DNA from: Rhabditoides inermis
Lineage: Eukaryota; Nematoda; Chromadorea; Rhabditida; Rhabditidae
Length of the DNA stretch: 64,000 bases
Direction: 5' to 3'
Assembly: GCA_963966185.1 (NCBI GenBank)
Contig: CAWZYM010000308.1
Span: 669,001-733,000 of the forward strand
The notes under the pieces were generated by a model. That model made no database searches, was not told the DNA's origin, and saw nothing but the letters and a program-made list of their open reading frames with translations. Shown here in pieces: positions 50,849-63,348 of this stretch; position 1 is the first letter of the stretch; each line of letters opens with the position of its first letter. Both the position numbers and the translations under genes were made by a program.

Positions 50849-52250
50849 GACTGCATTGTGTTTAGCTTCGCGCGGCGCACAGTCTGCTGCCGTCGTTGCT
50901 GGCGTCTCAGTTGGGTGTGCCAGGTGGTCTGGTGGGCGCGGGTCCGTTCTCTCCCTCAATGGGCATCGGAGTCGGAATGGGCATGGGCCCCACCACTGCA
51001 GGCACGCCAGCCACGTTCAATGTGAGTCGGACGGCACATAGGCACATTATGGTTTGAATACTCTGCGAGGTGTCGAAGGACATTTATATCAAATGTGTTT
51101 TCCAAGCGTCAATAATCTTTTCATTCAATCAATAATCTTGAGCACTGTTCAGACGTCGTTCGACGCGGCGTTCCAGTCCGCGGTGGCTCAGCAGATGAAA
51201 CAGGAGATGCACAACATGACACAGGCACAGCCCTTCCAGGTCGGTGGGCCATTGATTGAGTTGAAACAAGACAATACTGATTTTTAAATTATTATCTGAT
51301 GTAATTTAGTAAGTACTAGTGAACGTTCAGTGTAGTTGAAATGTGATGTGTTGCTAGATGTCGGAGGAGAGTGGTGGGTGTGTGGAGTACCAGCCAGTGT
51401 ACCCGGTGGGTGGAGGCTACCACCAGGGAGTGGCTGCCCTCAATGGAGGGGCCGTGGGAGGAGGAGGAGGAACAGCAGGGGCACAGACTGCCAACATCCA
51501 GCAAGTCATCAACGCCCAGCCCCACCAACAGCCCTCTGGTTAGTTGGCATCCTTTTTGTAATTTGTAAATTGTAATCGTGATTTTGTGGTAAAGTACATT
51601 GTTTTATGCAGTAGTAGATGTAGTGTTTTGTATATGTGTTCTCAGCACAGTTCGAGAATCGTGTAAGTTCTGTGATAAATATCTGAATTTCTCGTGGAAG
51701 TTAGTTAGATATATAGATTTTAACCCTCGTTCGGTATGGTCTCTTTTATTGAGTGTCGTATGTGCATGTGTGTAGCTTGTATAGGAAAGCCAATGCGAAT
51801 GAGTTTTGTGAGAAGCGTAATTGTATTTGGAGTTTCGTGTAAAAATCAACGTTTTTCATAGATTTTGTTTCTTTCTTATACCTTCTTTTAGAATTTCCTC
51901 ACATGAAACGGAAATATTTGTGAGGATGTGACGGCATAGAATGTGTGCCTAGAATTGTAGCTATGATCGTATATTTTTTTGGTTGGCACATTGTTTTTAG
52001 ATCGTATGTTGAATAATGAATAGTGTTCTATGTAGTTGATCAAGATTTATGTAACACATACGCACATGTGTGTATAATACAGAATACAGTATAACGAATG
52101 GTATTGTAGTTGAGTGTTGTAGGTTTCCTGAAGCAGCCGGGTGAGTGGACGAACCAAGACGCGGCTGCGTACGCGGAGTTCCTGAGGAACTCGCGGAAGA
52201 GACGCGCGGGAGGGGCGGACAGCGGGGATGAGAAACACTATAAGGTGTAG
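49142..52250 (+). CDS. RBFOX/FOX-1-type RNA-binding protein with one RRM
   Basis: Twelve exons (49142-49228, 49293-49456, 49548-49599, 49782-49874, 50061-50153, 50209-50271, 50363-50423, 50746-50810, 50866-51021, 51153-51239, 51358-51538, 52123-52250) give 409 residues. One RRM spans about residues 70-141: RNP2-like RLYVSNIPF and RNP1 KGFGFVTL, with the NERGSKGFGFVT block typical of RBFOX proteins, which bind UGCAUG and control alternative splicing. The C-terminal part is Gln-, Gly- and Pro-rich (IQQQQQQ, VGMGMGPTT) and ends near a basic RNSRKRR motif that could be a nuclear localisation signal. The RRM is more diverged than in typical FOX-1 orthologues, so a related family is possible. Confidence 0.85.
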
Positions 52251-52841
52251 GAGGAGAAGGAGGAGGAGAGGCGCCACACAGCAGGTCAGCCGCCCCGCAT
52301 TTGCATGTACACCATAGACCCGTTTTTATCCGTAGTTGATTGAGTGTGAATGAGAGCATTGAATATGATCCACCCCGGCCCCTTTTATATTCCAGATCCA
52401 CGCATTGCATGAATAGAATCCCTTTCCCCGATCCCCGACCTCAGATCCCCCCATTTGTATTGCTTGTATGTGGTTGTGTGAGTTGATATCATTGTGAGTC
52501 TTGTTATACAGTTGATATGTTGGTATTGAGGCAGTTGTGCACTCTTTATTTATATAGATAAACGCACGTTAGTTTTGCATTTTGTAATGCCACCGGGCTG
52601 AGCACACTACAGTGGTACTACACATGTCTCTCTGACTTGTCCCGGGCTAATGCATGCTAGTGATCCGGGAAGGTCGTCGCTTGGCTTGGCTAGGTATCGC
52701 ACGTAGCTTGACTATTATATAGTTTGCATCACATTTATTCATAATGGTTCTTTGTACCTTTCACAATTTATATTTCCAATTTTCAATAATACGGTTGATT
52801 GAGCAAAGCGTGTTGTATTGCTATTGGGACATTATAACATG
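52251..52841. other. Convergent 3' flanks, no gene seen
   Basis: Between the stop of the RRM gene (plus) and the stop of the first receptor gene (minus). It likely holds both 3' UTRs; nothing else recognised. Confidence 0.5.
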
Positions 52842-55800
52842 CTACTTAAACTTGGCGGTAAGTCGTGTAAATAGTGATGTAGACGTGGAATTGAAAGGCA
52901 TGGTAGATGTAGATGTACTGGCTGCTTTTCTCTCGTTGCTATCTACGTGATGACTCCTCTCTGCTACACTCGATACGAGGTGCGATTGATTGACCTGGAA
53001 CAGATGTGGGTTGATACGTATTGGAATATGGCTGATCACTTTGACGATCGGCAGGAACACTTGAATGAATCGGGTGCGGAAGTCAATGCGGTAGATGAGT
53101 AGAATGAAGAAGTTGAAACACGACTGCGAGGCGAACAAGCAGTACGTGATACCTGAAGCGGTATTGTTTATATTGCCGACTGGTTGTGTTTTGTTATGAT
53201 ACATCGGTGAAACGTGTTTAAAAATTGCATCAAACATTACCGACAACGAGGTCGTTTATGTAGAACCAGTTCCAGGCTTCTGCTATGAGTACTATATTTG
53301 GAATGGACACCATGAAGACGGAAACACCAGTCATCAAAATGAGAATGAACTGCTTGCGAAGCTCGGAACGCGACGGAGACTGAAATGACGATTCGACCTC
53401 ATTTTCCTCTCTTCTCTCACTGTCTGTATTTCTCTCTAACTTATATTGTTTTCTCGAACTACATATGTTCAAAACAAAGGTATGTGAGTATAACGGTTAG
53501 TTTTGGTAACGCACCTTGCTCTTGTTAGTGTATCTGTATATTTTACAGAGTACACAGAATGAGACCAGGTATCCGACAGCTATTAATGCGAAGTGAATCG
53601 TCCCATAGGTACGACTCAGGTTCATCACTCCACACAACTGCAATAATGATATCAGTTTTTTACTCAGATTTATTTCTTATCATATCACTGTTCTTTATAA
53701 TAATAATAGTTTATCCATATGTTATCAATCATCAAACAGCACAAACATCCTAGTACCGGTTAAGAACAAAGGGTGGTTTGGCAGAGCGATGACTGCGACA
53801 GAACCTTTTGACACCCAAAACGTGTATAGAAAAGGTCTGTCAATCTCAGAAACGAATGCAAGAACTTCTGAAGTTAGTAGAGAGAAAAAGCCAACTACGT
53901 CAGGACACTTCGTCGCCAGAGAGCAATAGAATTACATACGAGTGGGGTCATCTACAGTGAAACGTGAGCGGTTGTGTGTGAAAAATGACATAAGTTTGTT
54001 TCTGTTGGGATAGCCAGCATTATCCTCATGTTTCTAAACCTTTCTAGAACATTCATTAACTGTCCCGATCATCCTCACTCCATATGACCACGCCTCTCTA
54101 CACAGAGCGCGCCCTCACCCGATCATTCCAGAACCTTCCATGATCCCTCTATTTAACCCGGGCGCTCGCTCATTAGACATTCAGTTGTCCAATATTGTTC
54201 TATTGGCTACTCCAATAAACGCTCCACCTACTCGCGTCTCTCTCTCGTGGACACAACAGTTTCTGAAGTCAATCTTTTTGAATTGACATACTGTGGAAGA
54301 ATCAAGGTTGTTCCAGTATTTTGTAACTCGATATGTAATGAAACTCTGACCAAGGGTGGTTCGCGACGCACATGTGATTTTTAAACCATTTGAACGCAGC
54401 GAAGCAGATCTAGCATTCGGCTAAACCAGAAGAAATGGATTTTCTGCTTTTATATGATCATAAATAAAGCTGTCGACAATTCTCAATTCTGACAACACTC
54501 TACGAGTCCACAGTGTCTCAAGGGAAAACTTATGTAGCCGTTCCGCATATGATAGTTTAGGAGCAAGTAGTTTCGTGAACGATCTTTGCACCGCTTCAAG
54601 TTTATTACTCTGGGTGACATTGAGGGCTAAGAGAACCTCCCTACCGTATTTGAGAACAGGACGAACCTTATACTTGTAAAAATTCATAAACAGAGACTCG
54701 TTGTGGTGGAAAGCCATTCTTAAAACACCAATTCTAGACGATGCTTTCTGTATTGTTCGTTTTATATGCTCGCCATTATCATGTGATACGTGCATAATAC
54801 ACTTGTTCAACGTATTCGATTTCTGTGCGTTAACTTGAAATTCGAATCTAACTATTAGTACGTAAGCTCCTGGAACAGAATGGTTAAAGAGCAAAATGTT
54901 CACGTTTGCCACGTGCGCGCTCGCGTTTCTCATTCGGAGAACTGACACCAACACCATACTCCATACCCAGCTGACGTAGTGGTATTGCAGTCGCTAAGTG
55001 AGTGTGAAAACAAAATCATTTTTTGACAAAACTTCACGATCGACAGTTTTCATCTTATTCTGAATTTCATACATCGCACTAAACACACTATAGTGTAGTA
55101 TCATGGTGTGATTGTAGGTATTTTGTAGGAGGAATGGCATATATACAAAAGAAAAGTGCACTTGTCAAAACCCGTTGTAGTACAAGCTGAATGATGATGA
55201 CGCAAGTAGAAAGTGAACGATGATCGCAAAGAAGTGAGGCAATGTACAAAGTAGCGGGGCGATTGTAGGCAAGGCGTACAAAGTGATAGTGACTAACCGC
55301 ATCCGGGTTGACGTGTCGATCAAAATAGGTGGCGAGAACACAGACGCCCAGAAGAACCTGAAAGGTACTGTATTGATCGTTGACTGCTTGTTCATGTAGT
55401 GTGAACAATTCAGTTAGATTAGATTCATTTTCATTCGGTAGCAGAGATTCGGCGCGAAGACACGCGCCGACAGCTCTATGTCCTCTGTACAACTTCCCGG
55501 ACCATTATATCACGTATGTAACTTGATGTCAGTTGTCACGTGGAGTGATATATCACGGCTAAGAGATCAGACAGTGTCAGTTATTGTCTGCATGTCGCTG
55601 CTAGCTAATAGAGAAAATTAGGTAACCCTAAACATAATCACACAGCATGTGAGCTCTATACAAAAAACATATGAATGTCACACGTCATGCCAGTAATTCG
55701 TTAGCGTGTACAAGCAAGCAAAGGGGGGGCTGAATCTGAATCACAGTTTGGAAGGCGGACTGACCATCGAGAGGCCTACTCCGAAAGATCCGTAGCACAC

Positions 55801-56436
55801 TCTGTAGGTGTTGTTCCAGCGGGCGCGGTAGAAGGCAGACCAGCACACGGCGACCACCCTCTCGAATGCCAGCTGCATGTTGAAGATCGCCGGCAGCTCA
55901 CCTGCAACACATGTTTCATATCATACGTTTTGTAGTTGACGCTTTATAAATACAAGGGCCAAATTGAATTTCGTGACTTATGAATGCTTGAAAATCGTCA
56001 TAAGTTGGCCCTTGTGTCTTCAATCTTTTAAAGAGCGCACCGGCGACGATGAGGAGATAAGGCCAATCGTGATGAAGACAGGTCCAGGAGGTGGTGGGAA
56101 CGAGGAAGTCGCCCGCGTCGAGCAAACGCATACGGCCGATGCCGGAAGACACGAAAGAGATGCCGTTGATCTGAAGGGGAGAATTGTATTCCAAGAATAC
56201 GATGCAGCTATGATGAGCGTCTTGTTTCTTGTATTCTTCTATATGGCAATACATATTATTACTACTCTCACCAGGTCTCCGACGGCGAGGAATGCGTAGG
56301 GCACGAACTTTCCGCGAAAGTCTCGGGTGATGAGAATGATGAAGAGAATGAGCAGATTGGACACCACGGCAGCCGACCCGAAACACGCGTAGAGGAAGAA
56401 GCGAAGGCGCATCTCCAGCAAGCGCTCGAACATCAT
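52842..56436 (-). CDS. Srsx-like serpentine receptor 1
   Basis: Eight exons give 339 residues: 56272-56436, 56041-56170, 55765-55901, 55298-55357, 53515-53637, 53241-53379, 53040-53152 and 52842-52994. Seven hydrophobic segments are visible. The end of TM3 has ERVVAV in place of DRY and TM7 has CFNFFILLIY before FRTRF. This matches the nematode Srsx class of 7TM chemosensory/peptide-like receptors. The first exon is a little different from its neighbour, and an extra short 5' exon may exist upstream. Intron 4 is long because it holds a LINE remnant with a nested LTR; splice sites and frame are intact, so the gene is probably functional. Confidence 0.85.
53690..54960 (-). mobile_element. LINE remnant (RT C-terminal region), interrupted by a solo LTR
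   Basis: On the minus strand the region reads as the C-terminal part of a non-LTR reverse transcriptase polyprotein, with Y-VRPVLKYG and KLEAVQRSFTK motifs typical of LINE ORF2 proteins and their tails. It ends at a TTA-type tail near 53690-53710. It is the same family as the fragments in the 1-12 kb units but extends further 5'. The frame is broken by the LTR and by small changes. Confidence 0.8.
54003..54258. mobile_element. Solo LTR, 256 bp, 5 bp TSD
   Basis: Begins TGTTGGGATAG and ends GGACACAACA (TGTTG/CAACA termini). It is flanked by GTTTC at 53998-54002 and 54259-54263. The three LINE copies at 1-12 kb show the empty site with a single GTTTC. A TATA-like TATTTAA lies at about 54151 and an AATAAA-type signal at about 54212, as expected in an LTR on the plus strand. 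The internal retrotransposon is absent. Confidence 0.9.
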
Positions 56437-57893
56437 TGGTATTAGATATTGTTATGAGGTACATATGAAGACGATGAGTTTCAAAGGCAAACTTGCAGAA
56501 ATAAGTTCCGTATTGACAACATTTGCTACACTGAATGAGAGTGGAGTGTGGAGTGAAAGATGAGTCATCATTAGTCAGGATTAGTGCTAGTTAGATTTTT
56601 GTAGCGCAAAATTGGTGCAAATCAGGAACCTCGAGGCAAATGTAACATGTGAATAAGTGACTGCGGTAGAAACTAGCACCCTCTCAATTGTATTGACTGA
56701 TGACTTGTATTGACTGGGGCGTGGGCTACTTCTTTTTTTGAAAAAAAAGTTTGTATGATACAAAAAAGTTACATTCAGTTAGAATCGCCAAGAAATCGCG
56801 TCGAGAAATGAGCATGCGCTTTCGAAATTGCAGCCTGCGAGATCATTTTCACCCACTCCCCGGTGTGTGGTCTCGCGCGGAAAATGAGAACTTTTCTGTA
56901 GTCAAATGCACAGAGGCCCAACTATCTCCCTGAAGAAAACTATACACCCTACTTCAAGCTCAAGCTGCAAGCAAGGAAGATCAGAATAGGAATACTATCT
57001 TGAGCAGGCTATTATGAAAGAACTGTGTTTGGTGTGTTGTAATTTTGTGATATGGTACGGTAAACTTTTTTTTGAATTTTTTTAATTAAAAAAATGTACA
57101 TAGATAAAACTGTCATACCTCTGCATCACTGATGTTTACTTCCATTTAATTTTTGGACTAATAAGTGATAAAAATGAACACAGAGAATTCCAGTACAATA
57201 TCGTAGCAGTGTAAGAATACTAGCCTCTCACCTATGAAATGAAGTGGACTGGAATGAGTATGCTGTTAAATGAGCTAGTATATTTCTGTATTGCGTGGTA
57301 ATTGAATCGGACTGAAAAGGAAATTGAATGATTCACAGCTAGCGGAAACTATACAAAGTATGAGGGCAAAAGCAATCAGAGCCTTGATTCAAAAACGCAC
57401 AATTCACGTAATTTCTTTTCATACACGTTTTTATTTCAACATCAGTTTGATAAGATCAACAACACATGCAGCAGAAAAATGAAAATAAACTGAGTGTGTG
57501 AAAAAGCGTTACCACGAATACACAGAATCGCATAAATCAAAGGAACAGGAACTGGAGTTTCTGAAATACATACATGCATACAACGATACAACCCAATTAG
57601 GAACCACAACGTGAGTTGCAGAGAGCCCGGCGAAATCATGTAACATTTTCTCACTGGACACATGACGTGCTCTAAGTAATTAGCATAGAACGATTCGCCA
57701 TTTCGCGCTGATTCTAACGGTATCTTATTTATGGGATCATGTAGTTAAAATCGGTAAAAAGTGATACGATGACGTCATATTTCTTTGATCTAGCCACCAT
57801 CGCTCAAAGTGAGTAATGAAAAATGCTAACATAGGAGACGTATTTCATCGAGTAATTATCGATTACAGGCAAACAAAACCTAGTGGTACTATT
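56437..57893. other. No gene recognised
   Basis: AT-rich sequence upstream of receptor 1 on its strand. A 73-codon hydrophobic minus-strand frame at 57442-57663 shows no splice context or family match and is not called. Confidence 0.4.
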
Positions 57894-58635
57894 ATTCTCT
57901 TTCGAAAAGTACAGGAGTAAAAAGGAGTGGTTTGTTTTGATCTAATTCAACAAAAGCACATGCATATTTTTTTCTTCGCAGCTGACTAAAATTTCAAAAC
58001 AAACCTGCTCTTTCAAACGATGTTTCATAACTATGCTATGAAATGTGTGATTTTTGATCAGATATACGCATGCAAATGCATAAAAATTTAACAACAAAAA
58101 GGTCTTTTATTTTGAATTATTATAGTACATATTACAATTACATATGTTATTTCATCGATTAGAAAGAGCAGGTTTGTTTTGAAATTTTAGTCAGCTGCGA
58201 AGAAAAAAATATGCATGTGCTTTTGTTGAATTAGATCAAAACAAACCACTCCTTTTTACTCCTGTACTTTTCGAAAGAGAATGGATGTCCTTTTCTCAAA
58301 TTTCGAAGAAATTTTGTACATTAGATAACGAAAATACATATTACAAACTCACTAGTCAGAATATCATGATATAAAGATACAAATAACTTACACTGACGTA
58401 TCCAAACTACAATTTACAATACTCTACACAGACATAGTAACAGTCACTTATTTGTTTGTATACACTAACGTATTCAAACTTGAAAATCTTCGAAAACCAA
58501 TACACTGACGTATCCAAACTAGCGAAAACGTAGTCAGAATCAGGAAACGAACAGCCTGGTCGGATCGCTCATTGACGATTGATGCGCTCTATTTCGCTTA
58601 TCTAATAGCCCCCCTCTCTCTCACTCTTTCCCACC

Positions 58636-58666
<31 letters not shown>

Positions 58667-59664
58667 CTATCACTCGCCCTTCTCTTTTTCTTTCCTCTCT
58701 CTATCACTCCCTAACTCTCATTATCTCTCCTTCTCCTTCTCTCTCTCTCTCCCTCTCTCCCTTTTCTATCTCTCTCTTTCTCAATCTCTTTCTCTCTCCT
58801 CTTTCTCTCCCCTCTCTATCACTTTTTCTTTCTCTCTCTCGTTCTCTCTCAGAGCGTATTGTGTTTTATTCTCCGCTTGAACACTCTCTTTTTCTACCCA
58901 CACTGTTCTCTCTAGACACAGAAAGACAAACTTCAGATTTTGAGCTAATGAACCCTCGGTCATGAATAGCCGGACTGGGTGCGTTGAACTGAACTCAGCT
59001 AGCTTTCTTATACGGTTATGTTCCTGTGTTTCTGGTATTACTGTTCGAATTGAGGAGTTGTTGCACAGAGAACAAAACAGCGTCATCCGGCCTGCTTTCT
59101 GCAATTCGCACGTTTTCTAACTCGGTAAGAGAACATACGCTCTCTCACTCTCACACTCTCTCTCGCCGAGATCGCTCAATCAGATAACAGGCCGGCTGCC
59201 CAGTCACTCGCCAGTGGACATGATGAGAGAGTGCGCAGAGAGTGTGCGCTCGCAAGAGACGCCAGAGACGGCGCGCGATCGATCCGACACGAGAGTGGGT
59301 GAGCGAAGGGCGGGGCATGCGCTCGGCCAATCAGTTTTCACCGGCAAGAGGCCGAGAGACCAATAAGCGCAGAGTGCAGTGGGCGGAGCTTACGTGAAGC
59401 ACACCGTCGTCGACGTCGTCGTCGTCGTAAACACGTTTAGTGGCAAAGCGGGAGAGAGCGAGAGAGAGGCTGTTCTGGGCGCCGCAACCGATATTTATTC
59501 AACAAATCATACTCATAGGTCTTACAAAATGATACCCTAACACATAACACACTATAATGAAGTATATTGTATTATGATAGCCAAATAGCGTGTGGATTGG
59601 GAGTGGCGCGCTGCGCGCGCCACAGATCATAACAAACGGGCGGCGCTGGCGCGCCGCCCCTAAT
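57894..59664. mobile_element. Foldback/hairpin element, second family member (~1.8 kb)
   Basis: The left end is a foldback: arms of about 120 bp starting ATTCTCTTTCGAAAAGTAC at 57894 and mirrored to 58282. The arms share blocks such as AATTCAACAAAAGC and CATGCAT with the element at 32295, and the sequence just after the second arm is also similar. At the right are two GC-rich perfect hairpins (9 bp stems, at 59606-59626 and 59638-59659), the last followed by CTAA and T. No coding region was recognised; a CT-rich tract lies at 58612-58850. The right boundary is inferred from the hairpin. Confidence 0.55.
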
Positions 59665-60342
59665 AAACGAATATTTTCTATATTTAACTATCGATGAAGT
59701 CATCAGTGCTTTGATCTAGCCGCCCTCTGTCGCACTTTCCCTATAAGAGCGCGGCGTTGTGCGGAATTAGAGCGCAATGTGAACGATGAATCCTACGAGC
59801 ATTATATATTTTTGAAATCAGCTTTAAATGGACCACATTTATGAACTTATTGCTATACCATATCCAGATATTTGAAAATCTCATTGTGGTCCCTACATAC
59901 AACCCAATGCATGATTTTGCCTTTACGAAATAAACTACTCTTTGTCTCTGGCTCGATCTTTTCGTACATTGAAGATTGAACATCTGTGAAAAATGAATAC
60001 AAACACAAACACAAACAATCTCGTATACACGACGCGTGTATACATATCCATATTTTTATATATTGATACTTGATGACTTCAAATGCTTGTGCTAGAGAAG
60101 CGCAAGAACTGCGGAATGCTCATATGCATACGTTTTTTTTAATGTTCCCACTGTTTCGGTGTTTCGGAAAGTGACGCGAAATCGCCGTTCTTTTGCGATT
60201 TGTGTGTTGAAATTGTGAACAAATGAGTGTGTTGTGTTCCCAGAAAGTTGTAATCGAGTTATGTTCTATGCTCGAATTACGAATCATTTCGAAAATACAA
60301 TTCTCACAGAAAAAAATATTTAGTATCATACATTCGCACAAC
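59665..60342. other. No gene recognised
   Basis: Non-coding stretch between the hairpin element and the last exon of receptor 2; nothing identified. Confidence 0.4.
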
Positions 60343-62411
60343 TCATTTGTGTGGTGTTGAGGTGAAGACTCTGGTAGGATGGTCGCTGTGAGTTGCATGG
60401 CTGACTGCACTCAATGTATGCACTCGAGTCTTCTCTGCCACAGAAGAGACGGGGTGAGAGGGCCTCACCTGAAAGAGTGAGAGGGAGTCATGAGATATGA
60501 GTCATGATTGAGAGTGAGTCATGTGAGAGTGATGGGAGGGACTCGCCTCGATGCATGGCAGGAGTATTTGCATGAAGCGTGCGCGGAAGTCTGCTCCGAA
60601 TATGAGTAGAATGAACAGGTTGAAACACGACTGAGAGGCGAACAGGCAATACGTCATACCTGAAGTAGTTCGGTTGATATTTCCGACTGTTTGTGTTGAG
60701 AGTTGTATAGTTTTATGTCAAAAAAGGTTGTTTGAAACATCTTTTTATAAAAAAAAAATCTCTCGATTAGATGAAACATTACCTACAACGAGGTCGTTTA
60801 TGTAGAACCAGTTCCAGGCTTCTGCTATGAGTGCTATATTTGGAATGGACACCATGAAGACGGAAACACCAGTCATCAAAATGAGAATGAACTGCTTGCG
60901 AAGCTCGGAACGCGACGGAGACTGCAAGAAGGGAGGGTTCAAGATGAGCAGATGGTCAGGCACTATGTACTCAAGCACACCAATACTGAGACATACAACA
61001 AGTTGCAAGTGTATCTACTTATAGACGCACTTGCAGTATATAAGTATCTCACTGGTCATCTTCGTAGTCAACTGACCTTGTTGATGTTCATGAATGTGTA
61101 TATGGCGCATAGTATAGTGAATGACACGAGGTATGCGACTGCGATGAGTGCGAAGTGCACTGTTCCATACACTCGCCCCAGGCTCATCACTCCGCACAAC
61201 TGAAACTCATCTCGTCATTATGGGTTCTGAGTTTTCGGTTCACAGTTTTGCACAGTTAGGGTCATAAGTACATAATCATAGATTTACGCGCCGATAGGCT
61301 ATTTCACACTACGACTTAAAGTTTAGCGGCTCGTTAATTTTGCGGCATGTTCCGTTTGCATATAGTTTATTTATGAAAAGACATTTTGTGATTTGGTGTT
61401 CTTTCATTTGGCAGTAGTACTGTATGTATGTACGAAATTCACAGTGATGTGTGATATGTGGTTTTGTTTCACGCTACTTACACAGTAGGCTGTCATTCTG
61501 TCAATGCATCAATGGATTTTTTTCGTGTGAATGAGAAAACCAAATGTTTTCACAAATTATCTTTTTGTTTAACTGTTTTAAAAAGTTGCATTGCACTCAC
61601 AGAATCGACGTTGACATGTTTGTCAACGTAGGCATGAATGACACATATACCCAACAGAACCTGTAATTAAACATATGCTGAACTGATCGTGAAATAGTTT
61701 ATGTCTCTAACTACAAGGAACTGACAAAGTAGTTTTGTTCAGACAAGCGTACTTATGGTGTAAGAGATTTGTATGTTGAGTTTTGTGAATATGAACTCTG
61801 ACCAGTGTGATGGCGGCTCCGATGCATGCATAGAAGAGCCTGTGTGAGATGCGCCACTTGGATCGGTAGAAGGAAGAGCGCAACACTGCGATCACTCGCT
61901 CCACAGCCACCTGCAGATTGAAGATCGCCGGCATTTCACCTGAAATAGGCATGCATTCATGTAAGCAGGTTAGTGTTTCGAACACGCACCAGCAACGATG
62001 AGCCAGTAGGGCCAGTCGTAGTGGAGACAGCTCCACGAAGTCGTTGGCACGAAGAAACGATCGCTCCCGATCAGACGGAGACGACCCACACTCGCCGAGA
62101 CGAACGAGATGCCGTTCACCTGGAAATATTACAGTAAGTTCCCCAAAAAGGCGAACTTACCAGGTCTCCAATGGCGAGAAACGCGTAGAGCGCGAACTTG
62201 TGGCGGAAGTCTCGCGTGGAAAGGACAGTGAGGAGGAGAAGGAGGTTGCAGACGACGGCGAGAGAGCCGAAACACGCATACAGAATGAAGCGGACCCGCA
62301 TCTCGAACAAACGCTGAAATGAGAGAATCGAATAGTGTACTGTTACTGTACACTATGAAAACACTTTATAATAATACATACTTCTTCATGCGTGGCTCCA
62401 TAGCTGACCAT
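60343..62411 (-). CDS. Srsx-like serpentine receptor 2
   Basis: Nine exons (62382-62411, 62161-62313, 61990-62119, 61803-61939, 61601-61660, 61077-61199, 60783-60921, 60547-60659, 60343-60468) give 336 residues. A short first exon encodes MVSYGATHEE. TM1 is near residues 17-39, TM3 ends with ERVIAV near 114, and TM7 is CLFASQSCFNLFILLIF. Exon lengths 130, 137, 60, 123, 139 and 113 are identical to those of receptor 1, showing a recent tandem duplication. The intron after the 113-base exon seems to use a GC donor (GAG then GCGAGT). The C-terminal tail (SSVAEKTR) matches that of receptor 1. Confidence 0.88.
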
Positions 62412-63348
62412 TTTTGAAGTAGACGAAGTGGCGACTTCCTATGAAACACGCAAGTACGATAATGTTTGAAATAATTAACTGTTTTTGTCTCACGCGCAGA
62501 CGTACATTGTTGTAAGTAATTATGAAATTCTTACGAGAAACCTGGGAACATTCCTGAGAAACCTGGGAAGTTTCTATGACAATAACATTTGTTACAAATA
62601 AAAATGTTACGTAGCCCGTTGCTCGAGTACTTTTTGGAAAACAGTCTTTGCAAAACAGTGTAGATTTCAAAGTGAGAAAACATACCTCTGCTGTGATGAT
62701 CAACGATGCCATGTAAATATGATGAAATGAAAATACAGATTTGAATTCTCAATTGTACTTCACACTTAATTTCCACTTGATATAATGTAATGTGTACTCC
62801 GCGGAATGTAGCTGGCTGCAATGCAAAAAGGAGTCCGCACAGTCGCTCGCGTATTCAGTTGTCATCAATTGTCCACACAATTGAACGAGTAGCCTACGCC
62901 TCTTCGCTGGTGACTTTAAAAGAAGCTAGGCTTGTTGAAAATCGCTCGCACTGACCAACAGCATGCGCTAAAATATCTGTCTTTTGTGGTGAAACATTCA
63001 AGCACCGCGCTAATTGACAATCGAAAAAGGTAAGAAAAAATGAATGGGACACGGATGTTGCATGGTTTCTATACTGCAATCAAGATTCTGTGATGAGTCA
63101 CGTTTCGAGAGAGAGGAGGAAGTAGAAGGAGGAAGTGGAAGGCAATATCTAACCCCATTACAGCCCACGTGAATTGTCTCCCGCACAGACCGCAATAGCA
63201 AATAGGCAAACACTAACGATCAATCTCATTTGCAATGCAGATATACTCAATTATTCAATGTGCAAACGAGGAAAATACTATAGAATACATGAAAAAGTGA
63301 TTTACTAACATTTTTATGAATATAGTTTGATTATTTTCTTGATTGGTG
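62412..63348. other. Intergenic, no gene recognised
   Basis: Upstream region of receptor 2 and downstream of receptor 3 on the minus strand. No exon, RNA gene or repeat was recognised. Confidence 0.45.

Noticed and set aside
57442..57663. Small membrane-protein gene
   Set aside because: A hydrophobic short frame without splice sites, paralogue or recognisable family; likely chance in AT-rich DNA.
59606..59659. Rho-independent terminators
   Set aside because: GC hairpins without a T-run in a eukaryotic context. They fit the end of a mobile element better.
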